This document shows positions 35,177-44,774 of a DNA stretch of 64,000 bases, piece after piece; the stretch's first letter is position 1; the number at the start of each line of letters is the position of its first letter. The position numbers and the translations under genes were made by a program. The stretch comes from Candidatus Avimonas narfae (GTDB lineage: Bacteria > Bacillota > Clostridia > Oscillospirales > Acutalibacteraceae). The stretch is from positions 1-64,000 of the forward strand of contig CAJFNR010000035.1 in NCBI GenBank assembly GCA_904395335.1. Reading direction: 5' to 3'. Under the pieces are notes generated by a model, which ran no database searches, was not told the origin of the DNA, and saw only the letters and a program-made list of their open reading frames with translations.

Positions 35177-35542
35177 TCAGCTGTCCGCTTCCGGCAAAAA
35201 GTCGGAAAGGGGCAGCTGAGCCCCGTCCTTCCACAGCCGTTCCAGGTCATAGAAACCCCGGGTCTGCTGGGTAAAGATATGGACCACCACATCGCCGTAA
35301 TCCATCAACACCCAGGTGGAAGAGGCATACCCCTCCTGCCGGAGCGGCTCCACGCCCTGCTCCTTCAGCTCGGTCTCCACATAATCGGCCAGGGATTTCA
35401 CCTGGGTGGAGCTGGTGCCGGTGGCGATGACAAAGTAATCCGCGATGACGGACAACTCCCCGATGCCGATGACGCGGAGATCCTCCGCTTTGTGCTTATC
35501 CAAAGAGGCGGCGATGGCCGCCGCCAGCTGCTTTGCTTCCAT
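35177..35542 (-). CDS. rsfS: Ribosomal silencing factor RsfS
   Basis: Binds L14 and blocks subunit joining in starvation. The 121-residue protein has [41 protein letters not shown] and [11 protein letters not shown], all diagnostic. It lies in the common nadD-yqeK-LCP-rsfS-leuS order. Confidence 0.96.
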   Translation of the reverse strand: MEAKQLAAAIAASLDKHKAEDLRVIGIGELSVIADYFVIATGTSSTQVKSLADYVETELKEQGVEPLRQEGYASSTWVLMDYGDVVVHIFTQQTRGFYDLERLWKDGAQLPLSDFLPEADS

Positions 35543-35564
35543 TAGTTTCCCGCTTTCTCCGGCG

Positions 35565-36857
35565 TTACGCCGCCGTGGTTGTGGTGATGGCCGTCAAATC
35601 CTGGGACTGCTCCACCGCAAAATCGCTGAAGGTCTGGGGATGGGTATCGGCCGTTCCGCTGTTGGCCAGCTCCGTGATCTGCAGCGTTTCCTCCGTCACC
35701 TTGTCGGTGTAGGGAAGGAAATTTTCGTTGAGCAGCGTCACCAGCTCACTCTTGTGAACGGAAAAGAAGGTCTGTCCGCCGGAGGTGGCGGCTTCGCCCG
35801 GCATCACCCAGATACGGATACTGCTCATGGGCACCTGGTTCATACCGGGGGTGCCGTCCTCTTCCGATCCCAACAGGATATTGATCATATCCTCGTAATC
35901 GGAATTGGAGCGGATAGGCGTGGATCCCTGCTGCAGCGCCCCCAGCACGTCTTCCTCCAGTTCCTCCCGGGAGGAACGGAACAGCCGCTGCAGGATGGCG
36001 GAATACACCTTCCGCTGGCGCACCAAGCGGTCGATATCGCCGCTGACCCCGCTTTCCCGGTTGGTGATATAAGCAAGGGCCGCCTCGCCGTCCAGGGGCT
36101 GGACACCCGCCTCATAGGTGATGTCGCCCACCGTCATGCTTTCCTCCAGATCCACATCCACGCCGCCTAGCAGGTTGACCAGCTTGACAAACCCCTCCTG
36201 AGGAATCAGGAAAAAGTCGTCCACCGGCACCCCGTACTGGTCGTTGAACACGTCGATGAGCTGCTCCGCCGCGGAGCCGGCTTTTTGAGTAATGGCCGTG
36301 CCGCACACGGTGTGCTTGCTGTCCGCGATTTCGTCCTCCTGCACCCGGCGGCGGCACGTTTCGCACCAGTCCAGCGGCTTGGGATTGTTCCACACATTGC
36401 CCAGATACCGCACATCCCACTGGCCGGTTTCACCCAGATAGGCGTCCTGTGGCACCTGGAGAATATCCAAGGTGTTCTCCACCTTGTCCCAGCACACCAG
36501 GGACAGCAGCTCCGTCTTGCTCTCTGAGTCCGCGCCCATGACGCCCACCAAATAATAAGCCACCTTGTCCTGGACCGCCTCCGGCGTGGAATCGAACAGG
36601 GTTAAATCCACTTCGGGAACATCGCTTTCGTCGTCATTCAGGGTGTCCCACACATATTTGCCCACCACAATAAGGAAGACCAGAGCTGCCACCACAATCA
36701 GGCAAAGCACCACGATGGCCACAATCTTCCCGATCCGTTTTTTTCCTTTTTTGCGTGTCTTGCCGTCCGTTTTGGCCGCTGAGGGCTTGGCCCCCGCTTT
36801 TTCCGCCAGATTGACCTGGCGTGATGACGGTTTTTTGCCCCGTCTGTCTTTCGCCAC
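35565..36857 (-). CDS. LytR-CpsA-Psr (LCP) family protein with altered active site
   Basis: LCP enzymes attach polysaccharides to peptidoglycan. The 430-residue protein starts at GTG (AAGGAGG upstream) and has a basic Lys-rich cytoplasmic head (1-42), one membrane helix (43-67) and an LCP domain (about 100-295): GFVKLVNLLGGVDVDLEES and LDGEAALAYITNRE are clear. The usual PRDT reads PQDA (Gln137) and RxDT reads SKTE, while the later Arg in GDIDRLVRQ is kept. An insert with CETC and a later Cys (165-185) is unusual. It is either a divergent enzyme or a non-catalytic relative. Confidence 0.82.
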   Translation of the reverse strand: MAKDRRGKKPSSRQVNLAEKAGAKPSAAKTDGKTRKKGKKRIGKIVAIVVLCLIVVAALVFLIVVGKYVWDTLNDDESDVPEVDLTLFDSTPEAVQDKVAYYLVGVMGADSESKTELLSLVCWDKVENTLDILQVPQDAYLGETGQWDVRYLGNVWNNPKPLDWCETCRRRVQEDEIADSKHTVCGTAITQKAGSAAEQLIDVFNDQYGVPVDDFFLIPQEGFVKLVNLLGGVDVDLEESMTVGDITYEAGVQPLDGEAALAYITNRESGVSGDIDRLVRQRKVYSAILQRLFRSSREELEEDVLGALQQGSTPIRSNSDYEDMINILLGSEEDGTPGMNQVPMSSIRIWVMPGEAATSGGQTFFSVHKSELVTLLNENFLPYTDKVTEETLQITELANSGTADTHPQTFSDFAVEQSQDLTAITTTTAA

Positions 36858-36893
36858 GGTTCGGGCCTCCTTTTCGCCTCCGGCCGCCGCAGG

Positions 36894-38096
36894 TCAGTGG
36901 GAGGCCTTTGCCTCCGCCTGTGCGATCCGGTATTCGTTATACGCCGCAAACGTGTCGGGATGAACGGCCGCCTGTTTGTCCAGCAGCTCCCGGATAGAAT
37001 AATCCAGGGCGTAAATCATGGCCTCCCGCTCATCCTTCAGTACCAGCGCGCGCAGTACGTCCACATCCGGATAATCCCGGTCGGCGGAGGTGAAATCCGC
37101 CAGATACAGCACCCGGTCCAGCGGCGTCATACCCGCCCGGGCCGTGGTGTGATAGCGCACCGCGTCCAGCAGCTCCCGGTCCTCAATGCCGAGAATGTGC
37201 TCGAGAAACGCCGCCCCGGCCTTGGCGTGCCAAAGCTTGGGAGCGACCCTCTCCACGCTGTCTAGCAGTATACCAAAATCCCGAAGGATTTGCAACTGCT
37301 CCTCCCCGGCGGCATCCTTGAGGATGTCGTGGAGAATGCCGGCGGTGCGAGCCTTTTTCGGGTCCGCGCCGTACAGCGCCGCCAGCTTTTCCGCCTGGTC
37401 GGCCACCGCCAGGGAATGGTGGAAACGGGACGGGGTCAGCCGTCCCCGGATAATTTCGATAAACTGTTCGTCGCGATCCATCGTTTGCCTCTCCTCTCCG
37501 CGGGCATAGAGCCCGCGTTCCTTGATATAGCGCTCCACCGCCGGGGACACCAACCCGGCCAGGGACTCCCCCCGGCCGGCCTTTTCCCGCACGGCGGTGG
37601 AGGACAGCTCCATCGGTTCCAGGTCCAGCAGCGCGCAGCGCGCCCCTTGCCGTTCCAGCTCCGCGGCGTAGGCCCGCAGCTGCTCCATGGTTACAGGGGG
37701 CCGGGGAGCCGTGCATAGAAGCGCCTGCCGGGCAATGGCGGGAAAGCGGTTCCAGGTTCCCAGGGTCAGGAACATGTCCGCCCCTGTAATCAGCGCCCAT
37801 TGGGCGCCGGGGGTCTCCTCTGCCAGCGCGGCCAGGGTGTCGGCGGTAAAGCTGGCCCCTCCCCGGCGGATTTCCAGATCGGATACCACCAGCAGCGGTT
37901 CCTCTTCCGCTGCCAGGCGGCACATGGCCAACCGGTCCTGGGCCGGGGCCATGTCGCTTTTCAGCTTATGTGGCGGCACAAAGGTGGGCATCAGCAGCAC
38001 CCGGTCAAATCCGAGGCGGGAGGCGAATTCCTTTGCCAGCCGCACATGGCCGCTGTGGATGGGATCAAAGGTACCGCCAAACAGGGCGATGCGCAT
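36894..38096 (-). CDS. nadD: Fused nicotinate-nucleotide adenylyltransferase and YqeK HD-domain hydrolase
   Basis: The 400-residue protein joins two enzymes that are usually separate neighbours. NadD (1 to about 200) has FGGTFDPIHSGHVRLA, PPHKLKSDMAP and ELSSTAVRE and makes deamido-NAD. YqeK (about 206-400) has RFHHSLAVAD, GILHDILKD and YHTTARAGMTPLD, the HD motif of symmetrical Ap4A hydrolases. At the junction, ATG 37479-37481 has GGAGAGG six bases upstream, so a free YqeK could also be made. YqeK also needs metal. Confidence 0.93.
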   Translation of the reverse strand: MRIALFGGTFDPIHSGHVRLAKEFASRLGFDRVLLMPTFVPPHKLKSDMAPAQDRLAMCRLAAEEEPLLVVSDLEIRRGGASFTADTLAALAEETPGAQWALITGADMFLTLGTWNRFPAIARQALLCTAPRPPVTMEQLRAYAAELERQGARCALLDLEPMELSSTAVREKAGRGESLAGLVSPAVERYIKERGLYARGEERQTMDRDEQFIEIIRGRLTPSRFHHSLAVADQAEKLAALYGADPKKARTAGILHDILKDAAGEEQLQILRDFGILLDSVERVAPKLWHAKAGAAFLEHILGIEDRELLDAVRYHTTARAGMTPLDRVLYLADFTSADRDYPDVDVLRALVLKDEREAMIYALDYSIRELLDKQAAVHPDTFAAYNEYRIAQAEAKASH

Positions 38097-38309
38097 GGGA
38101 GGCCTCCTTTCCGCGCGTTTATAGAATGGCTTATTCGCTCACAGGTATACCGATGGGGGAAGGCCAATCAGCCGCCTGTCCCGGAGAGATGTCTACAAAC
38201 AGGTTCTCCGGTGACGGCAAGCCTGCTTTCCTGTCGGAGTGACGGATTTTATTCATGAGGAAGGGGTATCGTCCTATTTCGGCCGCCCTTAACGGGGCAG
38301 CGCCTTACT

Positions 38310-38603
38310 CTAGCGGGGAAGGCGGATCTTGGGTTCCTTGGGGTTCGGCCGGTACAGCACGAAATTGCGGCCCACCACCTGCACCACATCGGCCCCTACC
38401 GAGGCGGCCAGATCCTCTGCCACTTCCCGGGCGGATGCGGGGCTATTCTCCAGCGCCCGGCCCTTGATCAGCTCCCGGGCGGTAAGGGCATCGTCCGCCT
38501 GACGGCGCATGGTATCGGATACCCCGCCCTTTCCGGCGTGGAGAATGGGGGTCTCGCTGTTGGCAAGGGAGCGCAGATACGCCCGTTGTTTACTGGTCAG
38601 CAT
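38310..38603 (-). CDS. yhbY: RNA-binding protein YhbY (CRM domain)
   Basis: The 97-residue CRM-domain protein, linked to 50S assembly, has MLTSKQRAYLRSLAN, HAGKGGVSD, a LIKGRAL block and the GxxG-like VVQVVGRNFVLYR. The start at 38603 overlaps the rdgB end by 14 bases. About 210 bases without gene separate it from nadD-yqeK. Confidence 0.93.
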   Translation of the reverse strand: MLTSKQRAYLRSLANSETPILHAGKGGVSDTMRRQADDALTARELIKGRALENSPASAREVAEDLAASVGADVVQVVGRNFVLYRPNPKEPKIRLPR

Positions 38604-39216
38604 GGGAATCTTCCTTTCTTTTTCCGGACAGCACGGTTTCCAGCTTCTGAGAAAACAGGCGCAGGGCACGGCCCCGGTGGCTCACCGCATCCTTTTCCTC
38701 CGCGGACAGCTGGGCATAGCTTCGCCCGTCCTCCACCAAAAACACCGGATCGTAGCCGAAGCCCCCGTCCCCTTTGGGCTCCCGCCCGATGCGGCCGGGG
38801 CATTCCCCCCGGGCAGTGACGGTGCTCCCGTCGGGGAACACACAACAGACAGCCGAGACAAACCGGGCGGTGCGCTGTTTTTCCGGCACCGTCTCCATTT
38901 CTCCCAGCAGCTTGCGGATGCGGTCCGCGTCGCTGGCCCCTTCACCGGCGTAACGGGCGGAATACACCCCCGGACGCCCGTCCAGGGCGTCCACCATCAA
39001 GCCGGAATCGTCCGCCACGGCGGGCATGCCCGTCTGGCGGCAGGCGGCGTCCGCCTTGAGGAAGGCGTTCTCCTCAAAGGTGGTCCCGGTCTCCTCCACT
39101 TCATCCAGGGGGATGCCGATATCCTCGCCGGTGACCGGCTCCACCCCCAGGGGGGCCAGGATCCGCTCCAACTCGGCCAGCTTCTTGCGGTTGTGCGTGG
39201 CCACAATCAGACGCAT
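38590..39216 (-). CDS. rdgB: XTP/dITP diphosphatase (RdgB/HAM1)
   Basis: Removes non-canonical purine NTPs. The 208-residue protein has LIVATHNRKKLAELERIL, GTTFEENAFLKADAA, VADDSGLMVDAL, PGVYSARYAG, GDGGFGYDPVF and SHRGRAL. The start at 39216 has GGAAATGAGGAAAG upstream. Between ftsY and yhbY. Confidence 0.95.
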   Translation of the reverse strand: MRLIVATHNRKKLAELERILAPLGVEPVTGEDIGIPLDEVEETGTTFEENAFLKADAACRQTGMPAVADDSGLMVDALDGRPGVYSARYAGEGASDADRIRKLLGEMETVPEKQRTARFVSAVCCVFPDGSTVTARGECPGRIGREPKGDGGFGYDPVFLVEDGRSYAQLSAEEKDAVSHRGRALRLFSQKLETVLSGKRKEDSHADQ

Positions 39217-39235
39217 ATGTCTTTCCTCATTTCCT

Positions 39236-40159
39236 TTATTTTTCCTGCTCCGGTTCTTCAAACAGTCCCCGGGCAAAGGCATCCGGATCGAAGGGCAGCA
39301 GGTCGTCCACCCCTTCGCCCACGCCTACGAATTTCACCGGTACCTGGAGATCCTCCCGGATGGCCAGCACCACGCCGCCTCGGGCGGTACCGTCCAGCTT
39401 GGTCAGCACGATGCCTGTGATGCCCGCGGCGTTCTTGAACTCCCGGGCCTGGTTGACCGCGTTCTGGCCGGTGGTGGCATCCAGTACCAGCAGCACTTCC
39501 TTGTCTGCCCCCGGCAACTCCCGGTCGATAACCCGGCTGATCTTCGCCAGCTCATCCATAAGATTTTTCTTATTGTGCAAGCGGCCGGCGGTATCGCAGA
39601 TCACCACGTCCGCTCCCCGGGCCTTCGCGGCGGCAAGGGTATCGAACACCACCGCCGCGGGATCAGAGCCCTCGGCGTGCTTGATCAGATCGGCGCCGGC
39701 CCGGTCCGCCCAGACCTCCAGCTGCTCGATGGCGGCGGCGCGGAAAGTGTCCGCCGCGCCCAGCACCACCCTTTTACCCTCCCCGCGGAAGCGGGCAGCC
39801 AGCTTGCCAATGGTGGTGGTCTTGCCCACGCCGTTGACCCCGATGACCAGGATTACGGAGGGCTTGGTATCGAGGTGGAGCTCCTGCCCGCCCCGCAGCA
39901 TATCGGCCGCAGTCTCGGCCAGCAGTTCCCGTATCTTCAGGGGATCGGTCTCGCCCCGTTCTTTCACCTTTTCCCGCAGCTTTGCGCACAGCCGGGAAGC
40001 CGTGGCCGCTCCGGTATCGGACAGGATCAGAATCTCCTCCAGCTCCTCAAACAGCTCCTCGTCGATTTTGGTAAAGGAGCGGAGCATGGCATTCATGGAG
40101 TTCCGCAGGTTATCGCGGGTCTTCTTAAGCCCCGCGCCGATTTTGCTGAAAAAGCCCAT
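39236..40159 (-). CDS. ftsY: Signal recognition particle receptor FtsY
   Basis: GTPase docking SRP-ribosome complexes at the membrane. The 307-residue NG-domain protein has P-loop GVNGVGKTTTIGKLA, DTFRAAAIEQLEVW, DTAGRLHNKKNLMDEL and TKLDGTARGG. It lacks a long acidic A-domain, as is common in Firmicutes. It is 17 bases after smc, the standard pair. Confidence 0.97.
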   Translation of the reverse strand: MGFFSKIGAGLKKTRDNLRNSMNAMLRSFTKIDEELFEELEEILILSDTGAATASRLCAKLREKVKERGETDPLKIRELLAETAADMLRGGQELHLDTKPSVILVIGVNGVGKTTTIGKLAARFRGEGKRVVLGAADTFRAAAIEQLEVWADRAGADLIKHAEGSDPAAVVFDTLAAAKARGADVVICDTAGRLHNKKNLMDELAKISRVIDRELPGADKEVLLVLDATTGQNAVNQAREFKNAAGITGIVLTKLDGTARGGVVLAIREDLQVPVKFVGVGEGVDDLLPFDPDAFARGLFEEPEQEK

Positions 40160-40176
40160 AGGGCGCTCCTCCTTCC

Positions 40177-43100
40177 TCAGTTGGCGGCCGGGGTTTCCCG
40201 GTCCATGGTCATGCCCAGGCGTTCCTCTACCTCGCTGGCGCGCAGCTCCAGCAACTTGGACACGCCCCGCTCCTGCATGGTCACGCCGTACAGGACGTCC
40301 GCCTCCTCCATGGTGCCCCGACGGTGGGTGATGACGATAAATTGGGTCTTGTCCGTCATGCGGCGGATATAGGCCGCGTACCGGTCCACGTTGACATCGT
40401 CCAGGGCCGCCTCAATCTCGTCCAGCACGCAGAAAGGCGAGGGGCTTACCTTGAGGATGGCGAAAAACAGGGATATGGCCACCAGGGCCTTTTCACCTCC
40501 GGACAGCACCTCCATGTTGAGGATCACCTTGCCCGGGGGCTGTACGTGCATTTCAATGCCGGAGCTCAGGATATCCTCCGGATCGGTGAGCTTCAGCTCC
40601 GCCTTGCCCCCGCCGAACAGCTCACCGAACACCAAGCCGAAATGGTAGTTGATCTGACGGAACCGGTCCAGGAAAATCTCCCGCATCTGTACGGTGAGAT
40701 CGCCGATGAGGCGCAGCAGCTCCTTGCGCGAGGTCTCCACGTCCTCCACCTGGGCGGACAGGAATTCGTAGCGCTGGCTGACCTCCTTGTATTCTTCGAT
40801 GGCCTCCACGTTGACGCTTCCCAGGGCGCGGATCTGGTTTTTCAGCTCCGCCAGCCGCCGGGAAGCCCCTGCCGGATCCTCCACCGGCACGGCCACGGCC
40901 TCCGCCTCGCTGCGGGTCAGTTCGTATTCCTCCAGCAGACGGCGCAGCACATCGTCGCTCTCCTTGCGGACGGCGGCGCATTTTTCCTCCAGCCGGGCGG
41001 CCTCCCGGCCCAGATTCTCCCGCTCCTCCGCCTTGTCCCGGGAACGGCGGCGCAACTCGGTCTGACGCCGCTCTCCCTCGGCCCGGGTCTCCTGAAGACG
41101 GCGCACCGTGTCGCCGGAACCGGCAGCCTGCTGCCGCAGCTCCGCCGCCCGACGGTGCAGCTCCGCGATCTCCTCCTCAACGGCGGCGTTTTTCTCATCT
41201 AAAGCCGTAATTTGTGCCTGCCATTCCCCGACCCGTCCGGCGGCATCCGCCTGCCGGGCCTGGAACTCCTGCACCGCTGACCGGTGGGCCTCGATCTCCT
41301 TGCGCAGGGAGAGGACCGCCAGTTTGCTCTCCGCCAGCCGGGCGGACAGCTCCTCCCGGCGGCCGGACAGCTCCTGCCGCCCGTCGGTGAGGCGGGATAG
41401 CTCTGCCTCCGCCTCTTCCTTCTCTTTCTGCACGCCGGCGGCTTCCTCCTCCGCCTGGGCTTTCAGCGCCCGGCACTCCTCCGCCCGGGCAGACAGCGTT
41501 TCAATCTCTCCGGCATATTCCGCGACGGCCTTCTCCGCCGCTTCCTCCTGCTCCCGCAAGCGGCGCAGCTCCGCCTCGAACCGGATGCCGTCCTCCTGCG
41601 CCGTGGCCAGTTCGCCTTTGGCGCCGGAGAGCTCCGCCTCCACGGCGGCAGCCTCCTGCTGGGCGGTGCGCAGCTTTTCCGCCGCGGCCTCCGCTTTATC
41701 CCGCAGGGCCTGTGCCTCCTGCTGAAGGGTGTCGATCTGCGTCCTCCGGGACAGCAGGCCCGCATTCTTCACATGCGATCCGCCAGTGAGGGAACCGCCG
41801 GCATTGACCACCTGGCCGTCCAAGGTCACCACCCGGAAGCGGTATCCGTATTTGCGCGCCATGGTTACAGCGTAGTCCAGATCCTCCACCACAGCGGTGC
41901 GGCCCAGCAGACTGCGCACCACGCCCTCATACTGCTCCTCACACTTCACCAGCTCCGCCGCCAGGCCCACAAAGCCAGGCTCCGCGGACAGCCCCCGCTC
42001 GCTGAGCAAGGATCCTTTCACCGAGGTCAGCGGCAGGAAGGTAGCCCGGCCCGCCTTGCTCTCCTTCAGGTAGGCGATGCCGCGCTTGGCATCCTCCTCC
42101 CGCTGGCACACCAGATTCTGCGCCGCCGCGCCCAGGGCGGTCTCCACCGCCAGGGCGTAGGCGGGATCGGTATCCACCAAGCGGGACACGGGCCCCAAGA
42201 TGCCGCGCAGGGCCCCCCGTTCCGCTTGCTTCATAACAGCCTTGACGCTGCCGGCAAAGCCCTCCATATTCTTTTCCAGATCCTCCAGCAGGCGGACCCG
42301 ACGGCGCTTTTCCTCCGCGTCCAGCCGCAGGGTTTCCGCCTCCTGCCGGGCGGCATCCAGGCGGCTGCGGCGGGAAGCGGCGCGCATTTCGTACCCCTTC
42401 ACCGCGTTTTGTAGTTCCTCCGCCCTGCCTTGACAGGCGCGCAGCTGTTCCTCGCATTCCCGCCGGCGGCGGGCGGCCTCCTCCCGCTGCTGGTGGCGCA
42501 GGGCCACCCCGGCGGTAAGTTGGGACAGGCGCATGGTGATCTCCGTCAGCGAGGATTCGCTGGTCACGGCCTTCACCCGGATATCGGACAGCTTCAGCGC
42601 CAGGTCGGAGGCCGTCCGGGACAGCGCCTCCATCTGTCCGGTCACGTCGTCGGAGCTGCGGGCCAGCCGCTCCATCTCCTCCGACAGCGTCATCTGTTCG
42701 CTTTCCGCCCGACGGATGTCTTCCTCCTTCTGGGCGGCCTGCTCCTGCTGGGCGGCGATATCCGCCTCTAGGCTGCGCCCGCCCTCGTCGGAGCGGGCGA
42801 TCTCCTCCCGCAGCCGCTCCTGATTCTCCCGGTTGTGGTAAATATCGTTTTCCTTGACCGCCACCTGGCTTTCGCAGCGGACAGCCTCCTCCTCCAGCGC
42901 CTGAGCGCCCCGGCGTGCTTCGTCCATCTGGACCTCCAGCTGCCGGGCGTGCTCGTTGATCTGCTCGATTTCGGCCTCCACGGCCTCCATGGCCTCTCCC
43001 GCCTCGTCGTACTGGGTGCGGGCCAGCTCCAGCTTGCCGTCCAGCTCCCGCAGGGCGTCGGTGGACGTCTCCAGGGTGTGGAGCCACAGTCCGATCTCCA

Positions 43101-43773
43101 GCTCCCGCTTTTCTCCGGCGTAGGTTAGGTATTTTTTCGCCTTCTCCGACTGGATTTTCAGAGGGCCTACCCGCTCCTCCAGTTCCTGGACGATGTCGCG
43201 CAGGCGGGTCAGGTTCTCCTCCGCCCCCTTAAGGCGGCGCTCCGCCTCCGTTTTGCGGTAGCGGTACTTGGCGATGCCTGCCGCCTCCTCGAAAATCTCC
43301 CGCCGCTCCTCCGATTTGGAGGAAACCACGTCCCCGATGCGGCCCTGGCCGATGATGGAATACCCGTCCCGGCCCAGGCCCGTATCCATGAACAGCATCT
43401 GTACATCTTTAAGCCTCACCGTGGCGTTGTTCAGCAGATATTCGCTCTCCCCCGACCGGTAATACCGGCGGGTCACCTTCACGTCGTCCGCATCGAAGTC
43501 CAGCTCCCGCCCCCTATTCTCGATGATCAGGGAAACCTCCGCAAATCCCATGGCTTTGCGGCGGGCGGTGCCGTTGAAAATGACATCCTCCATCTTGGAG
43601 CCGCGCAGGCTCTTGGTGGACTGTTCGCCCAGCACCCACCGGATGGCGTCGCTGATATTGGATTTTCCGCTGCCGTTAGGCCCCACCACAGCGGTCATCC
43701 CCTGGTCAAAACGGAGCACCGTCTTGTCCGGGAAGGACTTGAAGCCGTGGATTTCCAGCGCCTTAAGCACCAT
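40177..43773 (-). CDS. smc: Chromosome segregation protein SMC
   Basis: Condensin ATPase. The 1198-residue protein has Walker A GPNGSGKSNISDAIRW near residue 32, a first coiled coil (about 170-500), a hinge (about 510-680, with VTLDGQVVNAGGSLTGG), a second coiled coil, signature LSGGEKALVAISL and Walker B FCVLDEIEAALDD near the end. Length is typical. It lies between rnc and ftsY. Confidence 0.98.
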   Translation of the reverse strand: MVLKALEIHGFKSFPDKTVLRFDQGMTAVVGPNGSGKSNISDAIRWVLGEQSTKSLRGSKMEDVIFNGTARRKAMGFAEVSLIIENRGRELDFDADDVKVTRRYYRSGESEYLLNNATVRLKDVQMLFMDTGLGRDGYSIIGQGRIGDVVSSKSEERREIFEEAAGIAKYRYRKTEAERRLKGAEENLTRLRDIVQELEERVGPLKIQSEKAKKYLTYAGEKRELEIGLWLHTLETSTDALRELDGKLELARTQYDEAGEAMEAVEAEIEQINEHARQLEVQMDEARRGAQALEEEAVRCESQVAVKENDIYHNRENQERLREEIARSDEGGRSLEADIAAQQEQAAQKEEDIRRAESEQMTLSEEMERLARSSDDVTGQMEALSRTASDLALKLSDIRVKAVTSESSLTEITMRLSQLTAGVALRHQQREEAARRRRECEEQLRACQGRAEELQNAVKGYEMRAASRRSRLDAARQEAETLRLDAEEKRRRVRLLEDLEKNMEGFAGSVKAVMKQAERGALRGILGPVSRLVDTDPAYALAVETALGAAAQNLVCQREEDAKRGIAYLKESKAGRATFLPLTSVKGSLLSERGLSAEPGFVGLAAELVKCEEQYEGVVRSLLGRTAVVEDLDYAVTMARKYGYRFRVVTLDGQVVNAGGSLTGGSHVKNAGLLSRRTQIDTLQQEAQALRDKAEAAAEKLRTAQQEAAAVEAELSGAKGELATAQEDGIRFEAELRRLREQEEAAEKAVAEYAGEIETLSARAEECRALKAQAEEEAAGVQKEKEEAEAELSRLTDGRQELSGRREELSARLAESKLAVLSLRKEIEAHRSAVQEFQARQADAAGRVGEWQAQITALDEKNAAVEEEIAELHRRAAELRQQAAGSGDTVRRLQETRAEGERRQTELRRRSRDKAEERENLGREAARLEEKCAAVRKESDDVLRRLLEEYELTRSEAEAVAVPVEDPAGASRRLAELKNQIRALGSVNVEAIEEYKEVSQRYEFLSAQVEDVETSRKELLRLIGDLTVQMREIFLDRFRQINYHFGLVFGELFGGGKAELKLTDPEDILSSGIEMHVQPPGKVILNMEVLSGGEKALVAISLFFAILKVSPSPFCVLDEIEAALDDVNVDRYAAYIRRMTDKTQFIVITHRRGTMEEADVLYGVTMQERGVSKLLELRASEVEERLGMTMDRETPAAN

Positions 43774-43779
43774 AGCCGC

Positions 43780-43962
43780 TCACCTGCCGTTCTCTTGTCT
43801 CTTTTCCTCCGGCGAAAGCAGCGCCTCCGCCCACAGTTCCGGGAACTGACTGCCGCAGCGTGCCAGCTCCCCCATCTCCTTTTCCATGCCTGCCCGGGTA
43901 CAAAACCAGTTGTCCCGGCCGATGCCGTTCACCGGCGCCGGGCAGGCCCGCAGCTCCGCCGG
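43780..43962 (-). pseudogene. Possible 3' remnant of a gene between rnc and smc
   Basis: After a TAG at 43963-43965 an open frame of about 60 codons runs to a TGA six bases before smc. It includes GIGRDNWFCTRAGMEKEM and PELWAEALLSPEEKR, which read like real protein, and codon use fits the neighbours. There is no good start or ribosome site. In many Clostridia another gene lies between rnc and smc; whether this is its remnant is a guess. Confidence 0.35.
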
Positions 43963-44067
43963 CTAGGGCTAAAAAGAACGTCCCCCGGCCGAAGGGAATC
44001 CTTCGCAAAAACAAAATCCGTGACCACCCGCAGCTGCGCTTCCCATCTGCCGGGGAGCCGAAGGGCA

Positions 44068-44757
44068 TTACCGGCCATAGCCCATGAGCGCCAACGCCTC
44101 TTTGGCCGCAGCCTGTTCCGCTTCCTTTTTGCTCCGGCCCTTGCCGGTGCCGATGACGTTGGAGTTCAGATGGACCTCCACCTGGAACTGCTTGTCGTGA
44201 TCCGGGCCCGACTCACCCGTCAGGACATACTCCAGCGCCTCTTCCGGGTTCTGCTGGATGATCTCCTGGAGGGTGGTCTTGTAGTCCTTGAAATGCCTCT
44301 TCCGGTGGGCGGACGCCTCCTTTTCCAGAAACCGCATCAGGAAGGTCCGGGCCGCCTCCAGCCCGCCGTCCAGATAAATGGCGGCGGTGACGGCCTCAAA
44401 GGCGTCGGCCAAAATGGAAGGCCTCTCCGCACCGCCGGTGTTGCGCTCCCCCCGACCCAGCAGAAGGAAATCCCCCAACCCCAGCTGCAGGGAGTAGGAA
44501 TGCAGCGCCTTTTCACACACCAAAGCGGCGCGGAGCTTGGTCAGCTCCCCCTCCGGCCCCCGGTCCTTGTGAAACAGGTAGCCCGCCGTCACGAAGCCCA
44601 GCACCGAATCGCCCAAGAATTCCAGGCGCTCGTTGCTCTCCTTACTGCCCCGCCCCTCGTTGGCGTAGGAGGAATGGGTCAGGGCCTTCTGCAGCAGGGC
44701 CGGATCCTTAAAACGGTAGCCCAGCCGGTCCATCAGCACGTCCAGTTGTCCGCTCAT
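44068..44757 (-). CDS. rnc: Ribonuclease III
   Basis: Processes rRNA precursors and double-stranded RNA. The 229-residue protein has the signature NERLEFLGDSVL with catalytic acids, LADAFEAVTAAIYLDGG, and a C-terminal dsRBD (about 158-229) with DYKTTLQEIIQ and GKGRSKKEAEQAAAKEAL. The start at 44757 has AAGGGAAGG upstream. It follows the carrier-protein-like gene by 17 bases. Confidence 0.97.
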   Translation of the reverse strand: MSGQLDVLMDRLGYRFKDPALLQKALTHSSYANEGRGSKESNERLEFLGDSVLGFVTAGYLFHKDRGPEGELTKLRAALVCEKALHSYSLQLGLGDFLLLGRGERNTGGAERPSILADAFEAVTAAIYLDGGLEAARTFLMRFLEKEASAHRKRHFKDYKTTLQEIIQQNPEEALEYVLTGESGPDHDKQFQVEVHLNSNVIGTGKGRSKKEAEQAAAKEALALMGYGR

Positions 44758-44774
44758 GCGTGTTCCTTCCCTTC

